DNA from: Eopsaltria australis | Taxonomy: Eukaryota > Chordata > Aves > Passeriformes > Petroicidae | NCBI GenBank assembly: GCA_034509425.1 | Contig: JAVTVJ010000068.1 | Location: 4,960,001-5,024,000, forward strand | Reading direction: 5' to 3' | DNA length: 64,000 nt | In this document: positions 1 through 12,060 of the stretch, in pieces | Position numbering within the stretch: the first letter of the stretch is position 1 | Layout: the number at the start of each line of letters is the position of its first letter | Program-made: the position numbers and the translations under genes | The notes under the pieces: generated by a model | The model's input: only the letters and a program-made list of their open reading frames with translations | The model's database searches: none | What the model was told of the DNA's origin: nothing

Positions 1-3000
1 CACATTTCACTGTTCACACTGTTACAGAGTTTTTATTGCTTTCCACACCTTTCCACCCCCTCACTGCTAATTTAGGAGCTGTTAGTCTCAGTTCATAGTA
101 ATTGTGAGAAAATAAAATTCCATCTGTTTCTGTCAGGAAAAGGAAAGAAAGGGAAGGGAATGAGAGAATCAACAGAAAATTCCACTTGCTAGACGTGCTT
201 TGCTGCTAGCTATTACTTTTCTAAGGGATGCCTTACACAGAGTACCTAGAACTGAGCATATAAACTGTATTTTAATTTTATGTATGTCCTTAAGTTAAGC
301 ACTTCCAAGAATATTGTGCCAAGCACTATTCTTTGACTGTTCAGCTAAATCCATAAATATGACTCCCATGTGCAAATACTGCCATACAGAACTATTTAAC
401 TAATAGGCAGCCTAGAGCTCACTTTTTCCCTCACTGGGTTTTCAGTTCCAGAAATATTTCTGATAGGAATGTGTAGGAACTCATGCCAGAGTTGTAGAGC
501 ATAACAGCAAAATTCAGGCTTCTGTCTTTGCAATCTGTCTTTCCAGTAGCTTTGGAATGGCTTAAAGGTGAACAAATAATGAGGAAGAGAGACAGGGAGA
601 TGAAGAAGGAGACACATATGCTCAGGCAGAAGCAGAGATAGATTTAGGATGAAAAGCCATTAAGAGTTAAATGATCTGCAAAGAGTAAAACCTTGAAATT
701 AAATTTCACTTGATATCAAATAGGAGATTTAAGAGTGGTATGTTAGAAGAGGCTCCTTTCATGAAAATGCAAATAGCAGCAAGCTGTTTTAATTATAGGC
801 TGTAAGTGTTGCGTGATGGAAGACCAAAAAAAAAAAAAACTGCAGAAGGGAGCAGAATCATAAACCTGTCCCACTGGTATTTACAGGTCTTTTTTAAACA
901 ACAGTAATCTCAATCAAACAATATTTTGCAGCTACATTATGCTCTTTTTCTTCTGGTTCATTGATAGTTTGGCACATGCAAACAGTGATGGGATTTCTTC
1001 TGCTTTGAGGTATCCCTTCAAGGAGGATCTTGCAGCTATAAGGACAAGATGTTGTCTGCTTCTGAAGGATGCAAGTGCAGGCATAAATCCCATTTCCCTC
1101 CTCATCCAGAGACCTGCATCCTCTGCTGCCAATGACAAGAAGATTAGATCCCATAATCCAGTTCCCTGGAAGAAAGAGATGGAAGTATCTGGATGAAGCA
1201 GCTACAGACCACAAAGCTTTGCCAGCAAATGAGGCAGATCTCCCCTACGAGCAGCTATGCATGCAAGCCATTGTCTGTTCATTTCCAGTATAAAACAGTG
1301 TTTGCTGGCAAGAGGAGAGCATAAAGAAAGCACATATTCAGATTTGTTTTACCTGAATGTAATAAGAATACAAGCAGCCAGCTCTGTCTGAACAATATTT
1401 ATGCTTGCCAGCCCCCTAAATTCTAATCTCTCCCCTCCTTCAGTGAGAAAAAAAATCCCTTCCATTCTGAAATGGAGAATGAACTAAAACTAAACCACAA
1501 TCTTTCAGGAATTAAGTATTTGCATATAAAACAGGTCACAGAATACATTAGTTAGGTATGTGTTTAAAGTCTGGCAACATAGCGGTGATGGGTGCTTAAT
1601 AACAGATAATAATAGTTCAGAAATAGACAAAGGGAAAAATACTAAACCTCTCAGTATTCAATAATATATTAAATCCCTGGTGTTTATATTATGTTTTAGA
1701 GGGGCAAACACTGCTTTCCCAAGACTTTTTTTGCTTTCCTTCAATAGATGTCACTGCAGTACAGGATAAGTAGTTCCAACACAATTTTGGAGAAAAGGAT
1801 ATTCGTTTCACCAGGGAGTGGTCCACAATGGAGAACTGCAGCCTTATGTTTTCAGATTTTCAACAGCGAGTATCAGGCTGCACATCCAGATTTTTTTCTT
1901 ACACATTTTTTTCCTCCTTGGGGACCAAACACAAGAAACTATTTGCTGCTGTGGTTGGATGCTGTTAAAATGATAGCAGGGAAGCTAATCTGGGACAACC
2001 ATCATTCTGAACCAAAACCAGCTACTGTGTGATTCATTCATTTTGCCTCTGAGAATTCAAATCACCACCTTTTTTCTGATGCAGCTTCCAATCAAGTCCT
2101 TAATCCCACATATTCATTATTCTGATCAAGATTTGAACTTTTTTCTCTGCATTCTTTGCTATAACTTGAAAGCAAAATTTCTACCATACTAGTTCTTAAT
2201 TTTTCTGATTTAATATATTTCACTTTTAAGATGCTTACATAGTAAAACAAAATGTTGGTTTTAATCAGGGTCAAGGGGTTTTAGTAAAAACAAGAAATCT
2301 ACAGACATTAGCTGACAATGAAAATATATGAAAGTAATAGGTTTACTGAGTTGAAAAAATCCATTTGAAAATATTCCTGGAGAATCCTGTATGTCAAACA
2401 CAGAACGATCGAAGCTAAAAATGGAAAATAACATAATGTATGTGAGAAGCGACATCAGAAACTGAGGAGGGTTTTGCAAGATTAAAAACATACTTTCAGC
2501 AAGCCCATGTACAGTTAAAGAAATGCGGTTGCTAACAGAGTCATCAGAATTTAGTCAGAGCGTACAAACTCCTCCTCTCTTAGTCATTCCTAGAAAACAA
2601 ATCAGAACCACAGTCTGCTGCAACTCCCCAGGCCTAACAACCAAATCCCTTCTCAAAAACAGGAAGGAGAAAGCTTCTCTTGGAAACAGGCATTTTTGTA
2701 GGCATTATGTCTGAATTACTAACACTGGTGGAGAGCACCATGGTGAGCACGCAAGACACGAGACCAGCAGACTTTTCCCCAGGACAGGTGAGAGAAGAAC
2801 CCCCTCACCCAAAGAGCTGCTGAGTTATTAAAAGGACTGAATGGTGTATTCAAGCAAGATGGATCCCGTCCCAAAGCTTTGCATGTAAAAACACACGCTT
2901 TGAATTTCACAGGAGCCAAAGCTGCCTGCCGGGAGCATTAGGAGGAACTCACTCAGCCAGTGGGTGTTCTGTGCTCACGTGGGGAAGCTCCCTTTTGATC

Positions 3001-3619
3001 TCTGGGCATGGTCTTATGGACTGTTCTCTGCAGAAACCCAAACTCCAGGTGACTGAAGCACAGGAAGGCCCATGTCCAGGGGAAAAAAAATAGGCATCCA
3101 CTTCCAAACAAAGCAGAAGCAGCTGCAGAAACAGGAAAGTCCCTAAGACAGAAAGCAACACTATTATCAAGCAGCAGAGCCCTTCAGTGCAGACTGCTGA
3201 AATAAACCTGGTCTCAGCCATTTAGGTTGCATTCAGGCTGAAGTCTGTATTAGGCATTAGTACAGGCATCATCCAAACAGACCTGTCAAATGTAGTGAAA
3301 CAGAAATATCTAAACTTGTTTAGGAATGGCACTATTAACATCTATTCCTTCTCTCAGCTAAATGAATCACCTGATACTTTATTAAATATAGTTTCTATCA
3401 GCCTTTCCACCACCATCTAATGAATACACTGAAGATGACAGAGTAGGAATCCATAGTTCATTTCCTGCTGCTCTCTCCAGAGAAAAGCCCACACATCTAA
3501 GTAACTATTTGCAGATGATGTCTGGAAAGAAAAAAGAAAAATATTTTGAGGAACTCTGCTTTAAAGCCACTTTCTACTAAGATGGCTGAACAGAATTTAG
3601 GATCATTACTTTTACCATT
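1..3619. other. Intergenic, no gene seen
   Basis: AT-rich sequence with only short, unrelated open frames of low complexity on both strands. No repeat family, RNA gene or splice-linked coding signal is recognised. A short A-run lies near 826-838. Confidence 0.65.
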
Positions 3620-4930
3620 CAAGTTTTAAAATTTTGTCTTTATGCTACATCTTCATTTCTTACTGCTTCTACCTGTCTTGTTTCGCAGCTTCAAATTTCA
3701 CACCTACACCCTTCTTTCCTCCCACTCTCTTTGTCTCTATAAAAAACCTCTGTCATCCATGACTTTTTCATATATCGTTCCTTTCACCCTCACCAAGTCC
3801 TGGATCCTTATTTTTATCTTCCCTCTCTTTCAGAAATTTCTCTTTTCCATTCATTTCTATCCCCCCAGTTACATTTCATGACAGTCAGACTGGACTTCTG
3901 CTCTTTCCCTGTCCATACTCCTCCCAGGCTACATCCCTTTTACTCTTTCTCTATTGTTAGCAGCATTAAATATGACCCTTCTCACTTCCCCCTATCATTT
4001 TCTTCCTGTCTTCTCTCCATCTTTAGCCTTGTCCTTTGATTTCAGCTCAAGGCATTATTTTATTTCACTGTATCCCATGTAAGTCTTTACTAATTCACCT
4101 GAGCCCTTGGCTGTAGTCCATGTATCCCTTCCGTGTTCATTCCTCCTTCAGTTCAGCCTATACCAATGCTTACAGCCTTGCACTGATTTTCATCAGCCAT
4201 ATTCTTGAATCTCTGATGCTGTATTCCTCCCTTTTAAACAATGATCATATACCTTGCACCTTCATACTTAAGGTCATCTTCCCCCTCAAGCCTTGTCAGT
4301 CAATCTTTCCACAATTTTCAGATGACCAGTAATTTTTGCTATTTGTCTCCCTTTTCTTTTTCCCACATTTCTTCTCTCCTTTCTCTTTTTATCACAAGGA
4401 TTGTTGTTAATTTTCTACCTCCTTCACTTCACCCCTTTTCCCCCCTGAAAGCTTTTTTTATCCATTTAGATTTCTTCCTGTTTCCTAGTTAAGTAATTCT
4501 CCATTCTCCAGTTGGGGAACACTTGTCATCTCAAGTAGGATTTTAGCTACCCTGAATCATCCTCCCTTTTACTCTGCTCCTGCATTTCCTTCACTCTCCA
4601 CATTCGGATCACACCAATGTCTTCTACATGAAGAGATCTGCTTTCCATCACTTTCCTTTCTATAACTCCTTTCCTTCTTCCATGTCACATCTTAAGAATT
4701 TCTCTTTTCCAACTCCTCCATTTGCCTCTTTTCTTCCATCCTGAGCAAACTGTTGTTCACTCCTCCTTCAGTTCTCACGCTCCCACCAAAAACATTCTTT
4801 TTCTGATCCCCTTTTCTCACCATGTACAAAATGCTCTGCTCCTTATTCCCATTTCCAAGCTCATTAAATTTACCTCTTCTCCAGTTTCATTCCAGAACCT
4901 CTGTAAACTAGGTTTCTCCCCTTAGACACA
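3620..4930 (+). repeat. Long pyrimidine-rich block, origin unknown
   Basis: For about 1.3 kb the plus strand is strongly enriched in C and T without being a simple microsatellite. For example, 46 of 60 bases are pyrimidines at 3,961-4,020 and 42 of 60 at 4,441-4,500. A 20-nt motif with one mismatch recurs at 4,135-4,154 and 4,755-4,774, hinting at ancient internal duplication. Open frames across it have a biased composition (F, L, S, P) and no recognisable domain, so I do not call a gene. Weaker enrichment continues to about 5,600. Confidence 0.6.
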
Positions 4931-5921
4931 ACATAATCTGCTTTTACATTTGACTGTTAAAGGTTTTGAACTGAAGGTGAAAAATAATAATCCATCACTG
5001 AAACCTTGTCCTCCTTAAGATTCCATGATTTTTCTTTTTTTTGTTGTTTTCTCTCTGTGCATCTATCCATTACCATTTCATGTCATCTGGCGTTCTTTCA
5101 AGACCCACCTCCAGCATTTATGACAATGTGACCCTATGATGATTTAGTTATTATTTTGAATATTCATCTCTTCACTGAAGATCTGACTGTTTTTATTCAA
5201 AGGAAAGCCTCAGAAAGTTTAGCTCAGATTTGTTCTCCAGGGACATGACCCTAAGAATGATGTGTTTAAAACAGCACTTTCAGTTGCATCTCCTTTGCAG
5301 TCACCATGACAAATCATATCTAGCCTGCCACTTATCTGCACTTTCCACCTCCATCTTTTTTTTCATAGCCAAATTATGCTGAAATCCTAGCAAGACTTCT
5401 TTCTAACATATCTAGTAGAAGGCTTTTTGCATTTATATGCATACTTAAAACTCATCCAAATTTTCATTATGCCACACATTTATTGCTGCAACATCTGTTT
5501 TCTTAGCCTTGCCATGAACTACCTTAATAATTCATCATCACTACGGGAGATGGCAAGTTCTAATTCTTTGTTCCCTCCATCTTTACAGCACCAGGATATG
5601 CTATCTTCATTTTGAAGTCCATTTACAGTTTATGCCACCTCCCAAGCTCTCACATCCACCCTACCTAGGATGGTAGGTATTATCTGCTTGTCAAAAATTC
5701 AGGAATGCACATCCAAGTTATCTCCTGAGTGCTCCTATGTGTTCTTGCTGAGTTCCTCATAAACATCAGGAAAGCCACTTCAGTATTTTCCTCAAAAATC
5801 TCTGAGGTTCACCTCTGCCATGATGCTACAAATTTGGATACATCTAGCCAGCTGCCTATCATGCGTGTGAACTACTTCATCCTCTGCCAAGGCTCTCTCA
5901 CTATTATCTCTTGAATTATAA

Positions 5922-5944
5922 GGGGGGGGGGGGGGGGAGGGGGG
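5922..5944 (+). repeat. Poly-G tract
   Basis: Sixteen consecutive G, one A, then six G. This could form a G-quadruplex and is error-prone in sequencing, so the exact length should be treated as approximate. Confidence 0.9.
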
Positions 5945-8900
5945 CAAGGATGATCCTATTATTTTGTGTTTGTATGAAACCTGATCCATCTAAATAGGAA
6001 ATCTGTCCAAGAGTAAGACTCTTTATAAGAAAAGTTGTGATGATAATACATGTTACAATAAATAAAAATTGTAACATCTCAACTGCATTGATACTTTTGT
6101 CCAACCCTTCTTTCTCTGCTATATTTAAATTCAGATTTTAGAACATAACCTTTTGTATGTCACTCTACAAAAACACATACACATCTTTCCCCTTACTAAA
6201 AATACATTTAAAGAAAGTTGTATCTTTTATTTAATTGGAGACTACATTTTGTGGGGCATCAACCTAGATACAGTATTTCATATATTGCATAAAGTTTTTG
6301 GATTGTGTATACAGACACTAAATGTAGAAGCATGGACTCTCCATGAAGCTTGGCTTAGTGAGACAATTAACAAATTCCATTTCTTGTAGAAGGAAGGGTG
6401 ATTCTTCTTTTATATGGAAACATTGTCTCTTACAAACTAGGTCAAAAGAGCCCTCAAATGAAGGATACTGCTGGTATGGTTGAAAACAATAGTAACTACA
6501 TAGTTTAAATGCAACCAAGAGAGAAAGAGTAAGGAGAAGTCAGGCAGTGAAGGAAAGTATAGTATTTAAATATAATGAAAGGGACATGCTTTGGGAAACT
6601 ATTTATGTAAAGCTACAAATGTTCTGAAAATGGGACTGATTTTCAGAAAATAATCACTATGAAAATATGTGAGCTATCTTATCTAATCCAACATCATTGC
6701 TAGGGACACCAGAGCTCCATGCGGGAAAAATAGGTGGAAAACAAAGTGATGTGTAACTCTGTAATGATAAATGTCACTACCATTGTTCTGAGATGAAGGT
6801 GAGGACTGCAGCATTGGAGGGTCTAGACAGCTAGGAATTGCCCTCAAGAGCTTTACACACAGACTACTGCAGCAGAAAGCCACCCTGCAATCATGTCATC
6901 TTACACCCGTCTTGTTCCAACCGAATGCTGACATGGAACTATGAATTATGTTCAAGGATGAAATACATCATGGGCAAAGCTACCTATGTGCACCCTGAAG
7001 GTGCCTATTACACACAGTAAGAGATATTAGGATGAAATCCATTAAGCAGAACTGGTCATTATTATTGAAATAAATACGTACAGCTCCTGAAATGTCAGAT
7101 TGTCAAAATTACTGTAGTCTGGTTAAAATATTTTTAAACTTTATTCTGTCTACTATTTTCTTGTTATAGAGAAATAATAAAAACACACTGATTTCAGAAA
7201 AAGTGTTCTTACTTTGCTAAAAGTCAATTTACTTCATTGGAAAATACAATGCAAGTGATCGCTTGCACACATAGGTCATTTTCTTCAGGTATTAGCACTG
7301 TCATAAGTACAATAAATTGGAGTAAAAAGTGGACTGAGTTCATAATATCTAAAATTAAATGCCAACAACTCAGTTATTCATCTTGCCTTCTGCAAGTCAA
7401 AACAGTCACATTCTGATATTGCAGGTTATAATTAGGCTGAGTCCTGCCTCTGTAAAAGCAGAATGTGTATCTTGCGATCTACCCACGTATGTTTAGGAAG
7501 CCAGCAGGAAGGGCAGTGCTAATGCATAGGGGGAGAATACAGCAGGTGGTTAAGAAGCACAGAAAACCTATTTTTAAACTAAAAGGCAGAGAGTAGGTAA
7601 GCTCTAGATGACATAGCCTAAACAAGTCTTGTTAAAGAAGACAGTAAGACTATTTCTTAAAGACCAAGTACTATTTCTTCTGTTACTTTCCTGGTCTTGG
7701 AAGGACTTCATCTGGCTTAGAAGTGCTGGGCAGAGCTGCTTGTGTTTCTGTCATGGGGATGTGCAGAAAACCCTCATCCCTACTGGCACACACACCCCAC
7801 CCACACCAAGAAAATCTTGAGGAGTGAACCACTTGCCATTTTGGTTGCATCGCCCATCAAACAAAGGAAGAAAGAAATTGGTTTGTAGTCCTTGCATAGA
7901 AATGATTGCACAGGAAGGAATAAAGCCACAGCTCTTTGATCATGAGCCTAATCTTCAAAATGAAATGATCAAGATCAATACTTACAAATTACACATTTTA
8001 AAATACACATTTTAGGAGAAGTTTTGTAGAAGGATGTCAGTGCAGACTCTGCCACTTGAGAATTGTGACTATCACATGTATTAAAAGCGCAACACTGTAT
8101 AGGAAATTCACCATAAAATTATTTTAAAATTACTGATTGCTCCACTGAGAGCTTGGTTCCCAGGAAAGCAACAGCCAGTTTGTAGAGAAAAATAATAAAA
8201 TCAGCATCACTCCCTTTTGTAATACTGTTTTCTCCTAAGACCTTAGGAAAGAAACAGTATCTGTTGACTATTTCATGGTTTTTCTTTCTTCTGTATATAA
8301 TGAAGGAAGAAATGAATAATCTGCTACTATCCATGCACCAATTTTTGCACTTTGCAGCTAAGAAAAACTCCCATTGATTTTTGCCCTTTTAAAGGCTCTT
8401 CTAATGCCATGATAATATCTTGCCCTATTTATATACATTCACACCTCACTAAATTAATGCTTGTTACTCAATGTCCTCCTGTCAGTCACTTCCACTTACG
8501 TTTACATCAAACTTATTCCTACTTGGCTCTCAGTGTCAGTGAAAATACAGATGCCTTGGGTAAGCAGGTCCCTCCTTTGAGGCTGTGTGACATTGGTTGG
8601 CCACCAAAGCAGGAGCTGCCTTTGTGCCCAGCTGCTATGGTGACTCAGGTGCTCCAGAGAAGTAGGACACGTGTAGGGCTTGGCACCTCTCACCATTTCC
8701 AGCAGAATAGATCACACTGCTCTGATCTGCAATAGTGGGCCAGCCTGACACTGAGCCAGCTCATTTGTGGGACCAAAAAAGGAAGTCCAGACCATCTGGC
8801 AGATGCCTTCAGGTGTTTGTCTCTCCACAATCCCCTTAGGAGTTCCTGGAGAAAACAGTTAGGTGGCCCTGGGGAAACTTGGGTGTGTCCCCTTTTTTTA

Positions 8901-10840
8901 ACAGGAAGTTTGTCTAAAAAAAGGTATCTTGTTATGAATGAGACCTGCTGCTTATTTGTATTCAGAGTCATAGATGCTTGCTTCACCTAGTAAATAATAT
9001 TTTTTCCTATATTTTGTTTTAGTGACTTTGTGGAATGTAGTCTAGCTTCCCAAAACAAAATCTCTGTAATAGATGTGAATGTCAGTAAAAAAGGGTTTGG
9101 CCTCCACATCCACACCTGATTTGAAGGGTTCACATTAGAAAATTCCATCTTTATAACTGAGTTAAATTAGCCTTAAACTTCTGGAGACAGTAAACAAAGA
9201 TCTGTTGTATTCTAACATTTCTGTTACAATGACAAGATGAGGGCAAAAAATACAATGCTGAATATGGAAGTAACCTAGAAGACAAGTGAGCTATGATGTT
9301 TGATTTCACACATGTAAAATTATGGACTGCTGTCTGTAGTCAAGCTCCTCAAGACTAAAGTTTGTAAGAAAGTGTTCTATCTTATCTATCAAATAACATA
9401 TTTCTCTCACACACACCTTCCAAAAGAAGACAGATCTCAGTAAAAGGAGTAACTATGTCATGTTAGTGCATGAAACTGGTTGCCTGTGAGAAGCACTGTA
9501 AGAAAATATATCTCAGCTCTGATTTTGCTACCACAGTGGTTCTCTATATGCTTTCTTACGAAAACTCTATGTGTGCTACATTACAATTGGGCCTCATATT
9601 AAAATGACAAGATACACTGACAGAAAAGAAATGTTTTAATTGCTAACATATGTTATTGGAAGTTCATTCATTTATTTTTAAGCATTAAAGCACTATCCAG
9701 TAATTTATCTTAATTTTAAACTTGCAGCACCACTGCCTTCTATCCTGGAATCTGTTGCAGGTATAGGGAAATTAATAAGAACCACAAAAGCCATTGACAA
9801 TATCTGAAACAGTAACAGTGGTAGCTAATTTTTTACTTCAGTTCAAGTTATCCTCATAGCTGTGGATGATGTGATGTACCCCTGACACAAGAATATGGGA
9901 TGGTCCATACACGAACTGGGAGTTCTGGCAGACTTTTAAGCATCAAAGTTTTTAAGTATCAGTTGACTGCCAGCTGTGAACCAGGAATCAGGTCTTTCAG
10001 ATGTTACACTCAAAACCCCCTGGGACCTTCCTTCTGAACTAAAAAGCTCCAAATCTTCAACTACACTGGCAAGCACCGAGGTCTAACAGACCTGTAGAGT
10101 GCAACCATTGGTGCTGAGGGCCTGATCTTCAAGCTGTACTCACCTCAAGGATTCCTGGTGTTTGACTAGTTCAGTTTGAGTCCCACCCAGTGCTCATTTG
10201 TGGCTGGAACACATTGGCTTAGCTTTATGCAAAAGGAATCTACTTCATGCACTCCAACACCACTCCACACTCTGAATTACAGCACTGTTAGCAGAGATGA
10301 TGACAGCATTTACTTCGAAAGTGCATCCCTGATCCAAACTAAAACACTTCAGTGCCCCAAGGCTCATGAAGCAGTCTGTGTGGAATAACAAATGAAAATG
10401 AGATGCCTGATTTTTATGCACTGCAATGCCTTAAATTCTGCTATCTATCTGTGCAGATTTTTCTAGGGTATATATCCTTAAAGAAGAAATATACTTTTGG
10501 TAGCAATACTCAACCATTGCTGACTTCTGTGGCATGTTACGTCCATTGGGCTTCATAACATTTTTCTAATTTAAATAACCATTGAAGCATATCAAGAAAA
10601 TGGGAGTCGAGTTGAAGCATCCCTAACTTGCAGAGCTACATTTTGCCGTGATGCATCTGATATTCGATGCCTGCTGGAAAGTGGCTTTTAGTTTAAAGCT
10701 GTCATTTTGTGTGAGCACAGCTAAAAGGTGAAAGCCTTACAGGCGCCAGAATCTGAAAGCCCAGATTATAGTTTTGTAAAAAAGGGATACAGAAATGGTT
10801 AAGGGCTGGCGGCATTTCCACCGTGTCAGGAGCTGACGTG

Positions 10841-10859
10841 AAAAAAAAAAAAAAAAAAA
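10841..10859 (+). repeat. Poly-A run at the CpG island edge
   Basis: Nineteen A directly after TGACGTG (CRE-like, 10,834-10,840). A second A-rich stretch follows at 11,030-11,068. Such poly(dA) runs disfavour nucleosomes, and both sit at the upstream edge of the promoter island. Confidence 0.85.
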
Positions 10860-11029
10860 GGGGAGATACTGATTTTTAGCATCTCCGCTCCCCTTCTCTC
10901 TAGCGGCTCTCCTTCTCTCCACCCATCCAAAAGCAGCAGCAGCTCCTCCGGCGCTTCTCCAGCCTCCCCGCCCCGCACTCGGGTGACTAACGGCTCTGCG
11001 TGCCGGGGGCGGGGACCAGTTTCCATGCC

Positions 11030-11068
11030 AAAAAAAGAAAAAAGAAATTAAAAAAATAAAAAAAAAGG
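11030..11068 (+). repeat. A-rich tract inside the CpG island
   Basis: About 39 bases, nearly all A with three G and a few T, lying between GC-rich blocks just upstream of the core promoter. No coding or repeat family is recognised. Confidence 0.8.
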
Positions 11069-11340
11069 AAGCCCATCCGTTCCGCGGAATCCCCCGCCCG
11101 AGAAGCCCCCTGTCCCCCTCCCTGTCAGGGAGGGACACATCCCTCACGCCCGTGCCCTGCTGCCGGGGCCGGCCCCCCGCCCCTCCACCTGCGGAGGCGT
11201 CCCCCTATCCCCCATGACCGGACCTGCCCCCGGGACCGCCCGGCGCGGCCCCCAGGACCGGGTCCGCAGCCGCGCCGCCCCCCGCGCCCGCTGCGCGGCA
11301 GCTGCGCCCCAACCGAGCCGGCCCCGACCGGGGCGGTGCC

Positions 11341-11460
11341 GCGGGGGGCGGGGCCGGGGGCGGGGGCACAGGCCCATGGCGAGCTGCTATTGGCCGAGGG
11401 CGGTGTGGGCGCGGCCTGGGGCCCTCTCGCTCCTCTGCTATTGGTGGGCGGAGACGTCAG
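11341..11460 (+). promoter_or_regulatory. Core promoter cluster: GC boxes, two inverted CCAAT boxes, CRE-like site
   Basis: GC boxes fill 11,341-11,366 (GGGGCGGGGCC and similar). Inverted CCAAT boxes (ATTGG) lie at 11,389-11,393 and 11,440-11,444, each in the shared context TGCTATTGG. GGGCGG follows each, at 11,398-11,403 and 11,446-11,451. AGACGTCA at 11,452-11,459 matches the cAMP response element in 7 of 8 bases. These are candidate NF-Y, Sp/KLF and CREB/ATF sites. Transcription probably starts soon after, roughly 11,460-11,520. No TATA box is visible. Confidence 0.65.
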
Positions 11461-11469
11461 TGCGGGCCG

Positions 11470-11597
11470 GGGGCGGGCCCTGCGGCCAGCGGGGTCGGCG
11501 GAGCGCGGCGGGCGGGGGAGCGCAGCGAGGGGGCGGCGGCGGCGGGCGGGGAAGAGGCAGCGGGCGCACCGAGAGCAGCGGCAGCGCCGGAGCGCAG
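11470..11597 (+). other. CDKL5: Probable non-coding first exon of CDKL5
   Basis: G-rich sequence downstream of the CCAAT/GC-box cluster ends at GCGCAG|GTAGGG, a good splice donor. It has no ATG, which suits a leader exon, and includes a short run of CGG triplets (about 11,532-11,546). The 5' end is a guess from the promoter elements. The human gene also has a non-coding first exon in a CpG island, far upstream of the coding start. Other donors downstream (for example after 12,309 or 12,715) cannot be ruled out, so the exact exon is uncertain. Confidence 0.45.
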
Positions 11598-12001
11598 GTA
11601 GGGGAGCCGCGCCGTGCCCTCCGCCGCCCTCACCTGTCACCGCCCGGCTGCCGGCTCCTGCCGCTGCTGCGGGGAGCCAGCCCCGCGCCTCGCCCGCTTC
11701 CCTCGGCTCCCTGTCCGTCCCCTCTCCTCCCCGGCCAGCCGCGATTCCCCCGCCGCCGCTGGCGGCCGCCTGCCGCCCTCCTCCCATCCCGCCGGGGCCG
11801 GTCGGTGCCTGCGCCCCGCTCCGCTCGCAGCCCAGGTGCGCCCGAGGGGCCGGGAAGGGCCCCGGGGTGAGGCTGCGGTGCCCGGCGGGGCTGGCGGGGC
11901 GCGGGGTCCGCGGCCGCCCCTGTCGGCAGGAGCAGAGCCGGAGGGCGCGGCCCGCCCTCCGTCCCGCCGGCGCTGCCCCGGGGCGCGGGGAGCGGCCGCC
12001 C

Positions 12002-12060
12002 GGGGGGTTCCACCCGGGGGGTTCCGCCCGTGGGATTCCGCCCCAGGGATTCCGCCCGTG
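12002..12060 (+). repeat. 14-bp tandem repeat, about 3.8 copies
   Basis: TTCC recurs at exactly 14-base spacing (12,008, 12,022, 12,036, 12,050). Units read TTCCACCCGGGGGG, TTCCGCCCGTGGGA, TTCCGCCCCAGGGA and a partial TTCCGCCCGTG. The array is inside the CpG island, at the start of the proposed first intron. Each unit carries a GGAA core on the minus strand. Confidence 0.9.

Larger units (their letters stand above)
4931..10879. other. Intergenic upstream flank of the promoter, no gene seen
   Basis: Apart from the poly-G tract there is nothing I can name. The longest open frame (8,352-8,735, plus) has no recognisable domain. Distal enhancers of the downstream gene could lie here but cannot be identified by reading. 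Confidence 0.6.

Noticed and set aside
3642..4925. Series of plus-strand frames rich in F, L, S and P, resembling membrane segments
   Set aside because: The hydrophobic look follows from the pyrimidine-rich DNA (TTT, CTT, TCC codons). The frames are short and interrupted, with no consistent gene structure.
8352..8735. Plus-strand 127-codon frame in the upstream flank
   Set aside because: No domain, no splice or promoter support, and overlapping open frames on the other strand. Probably chance.
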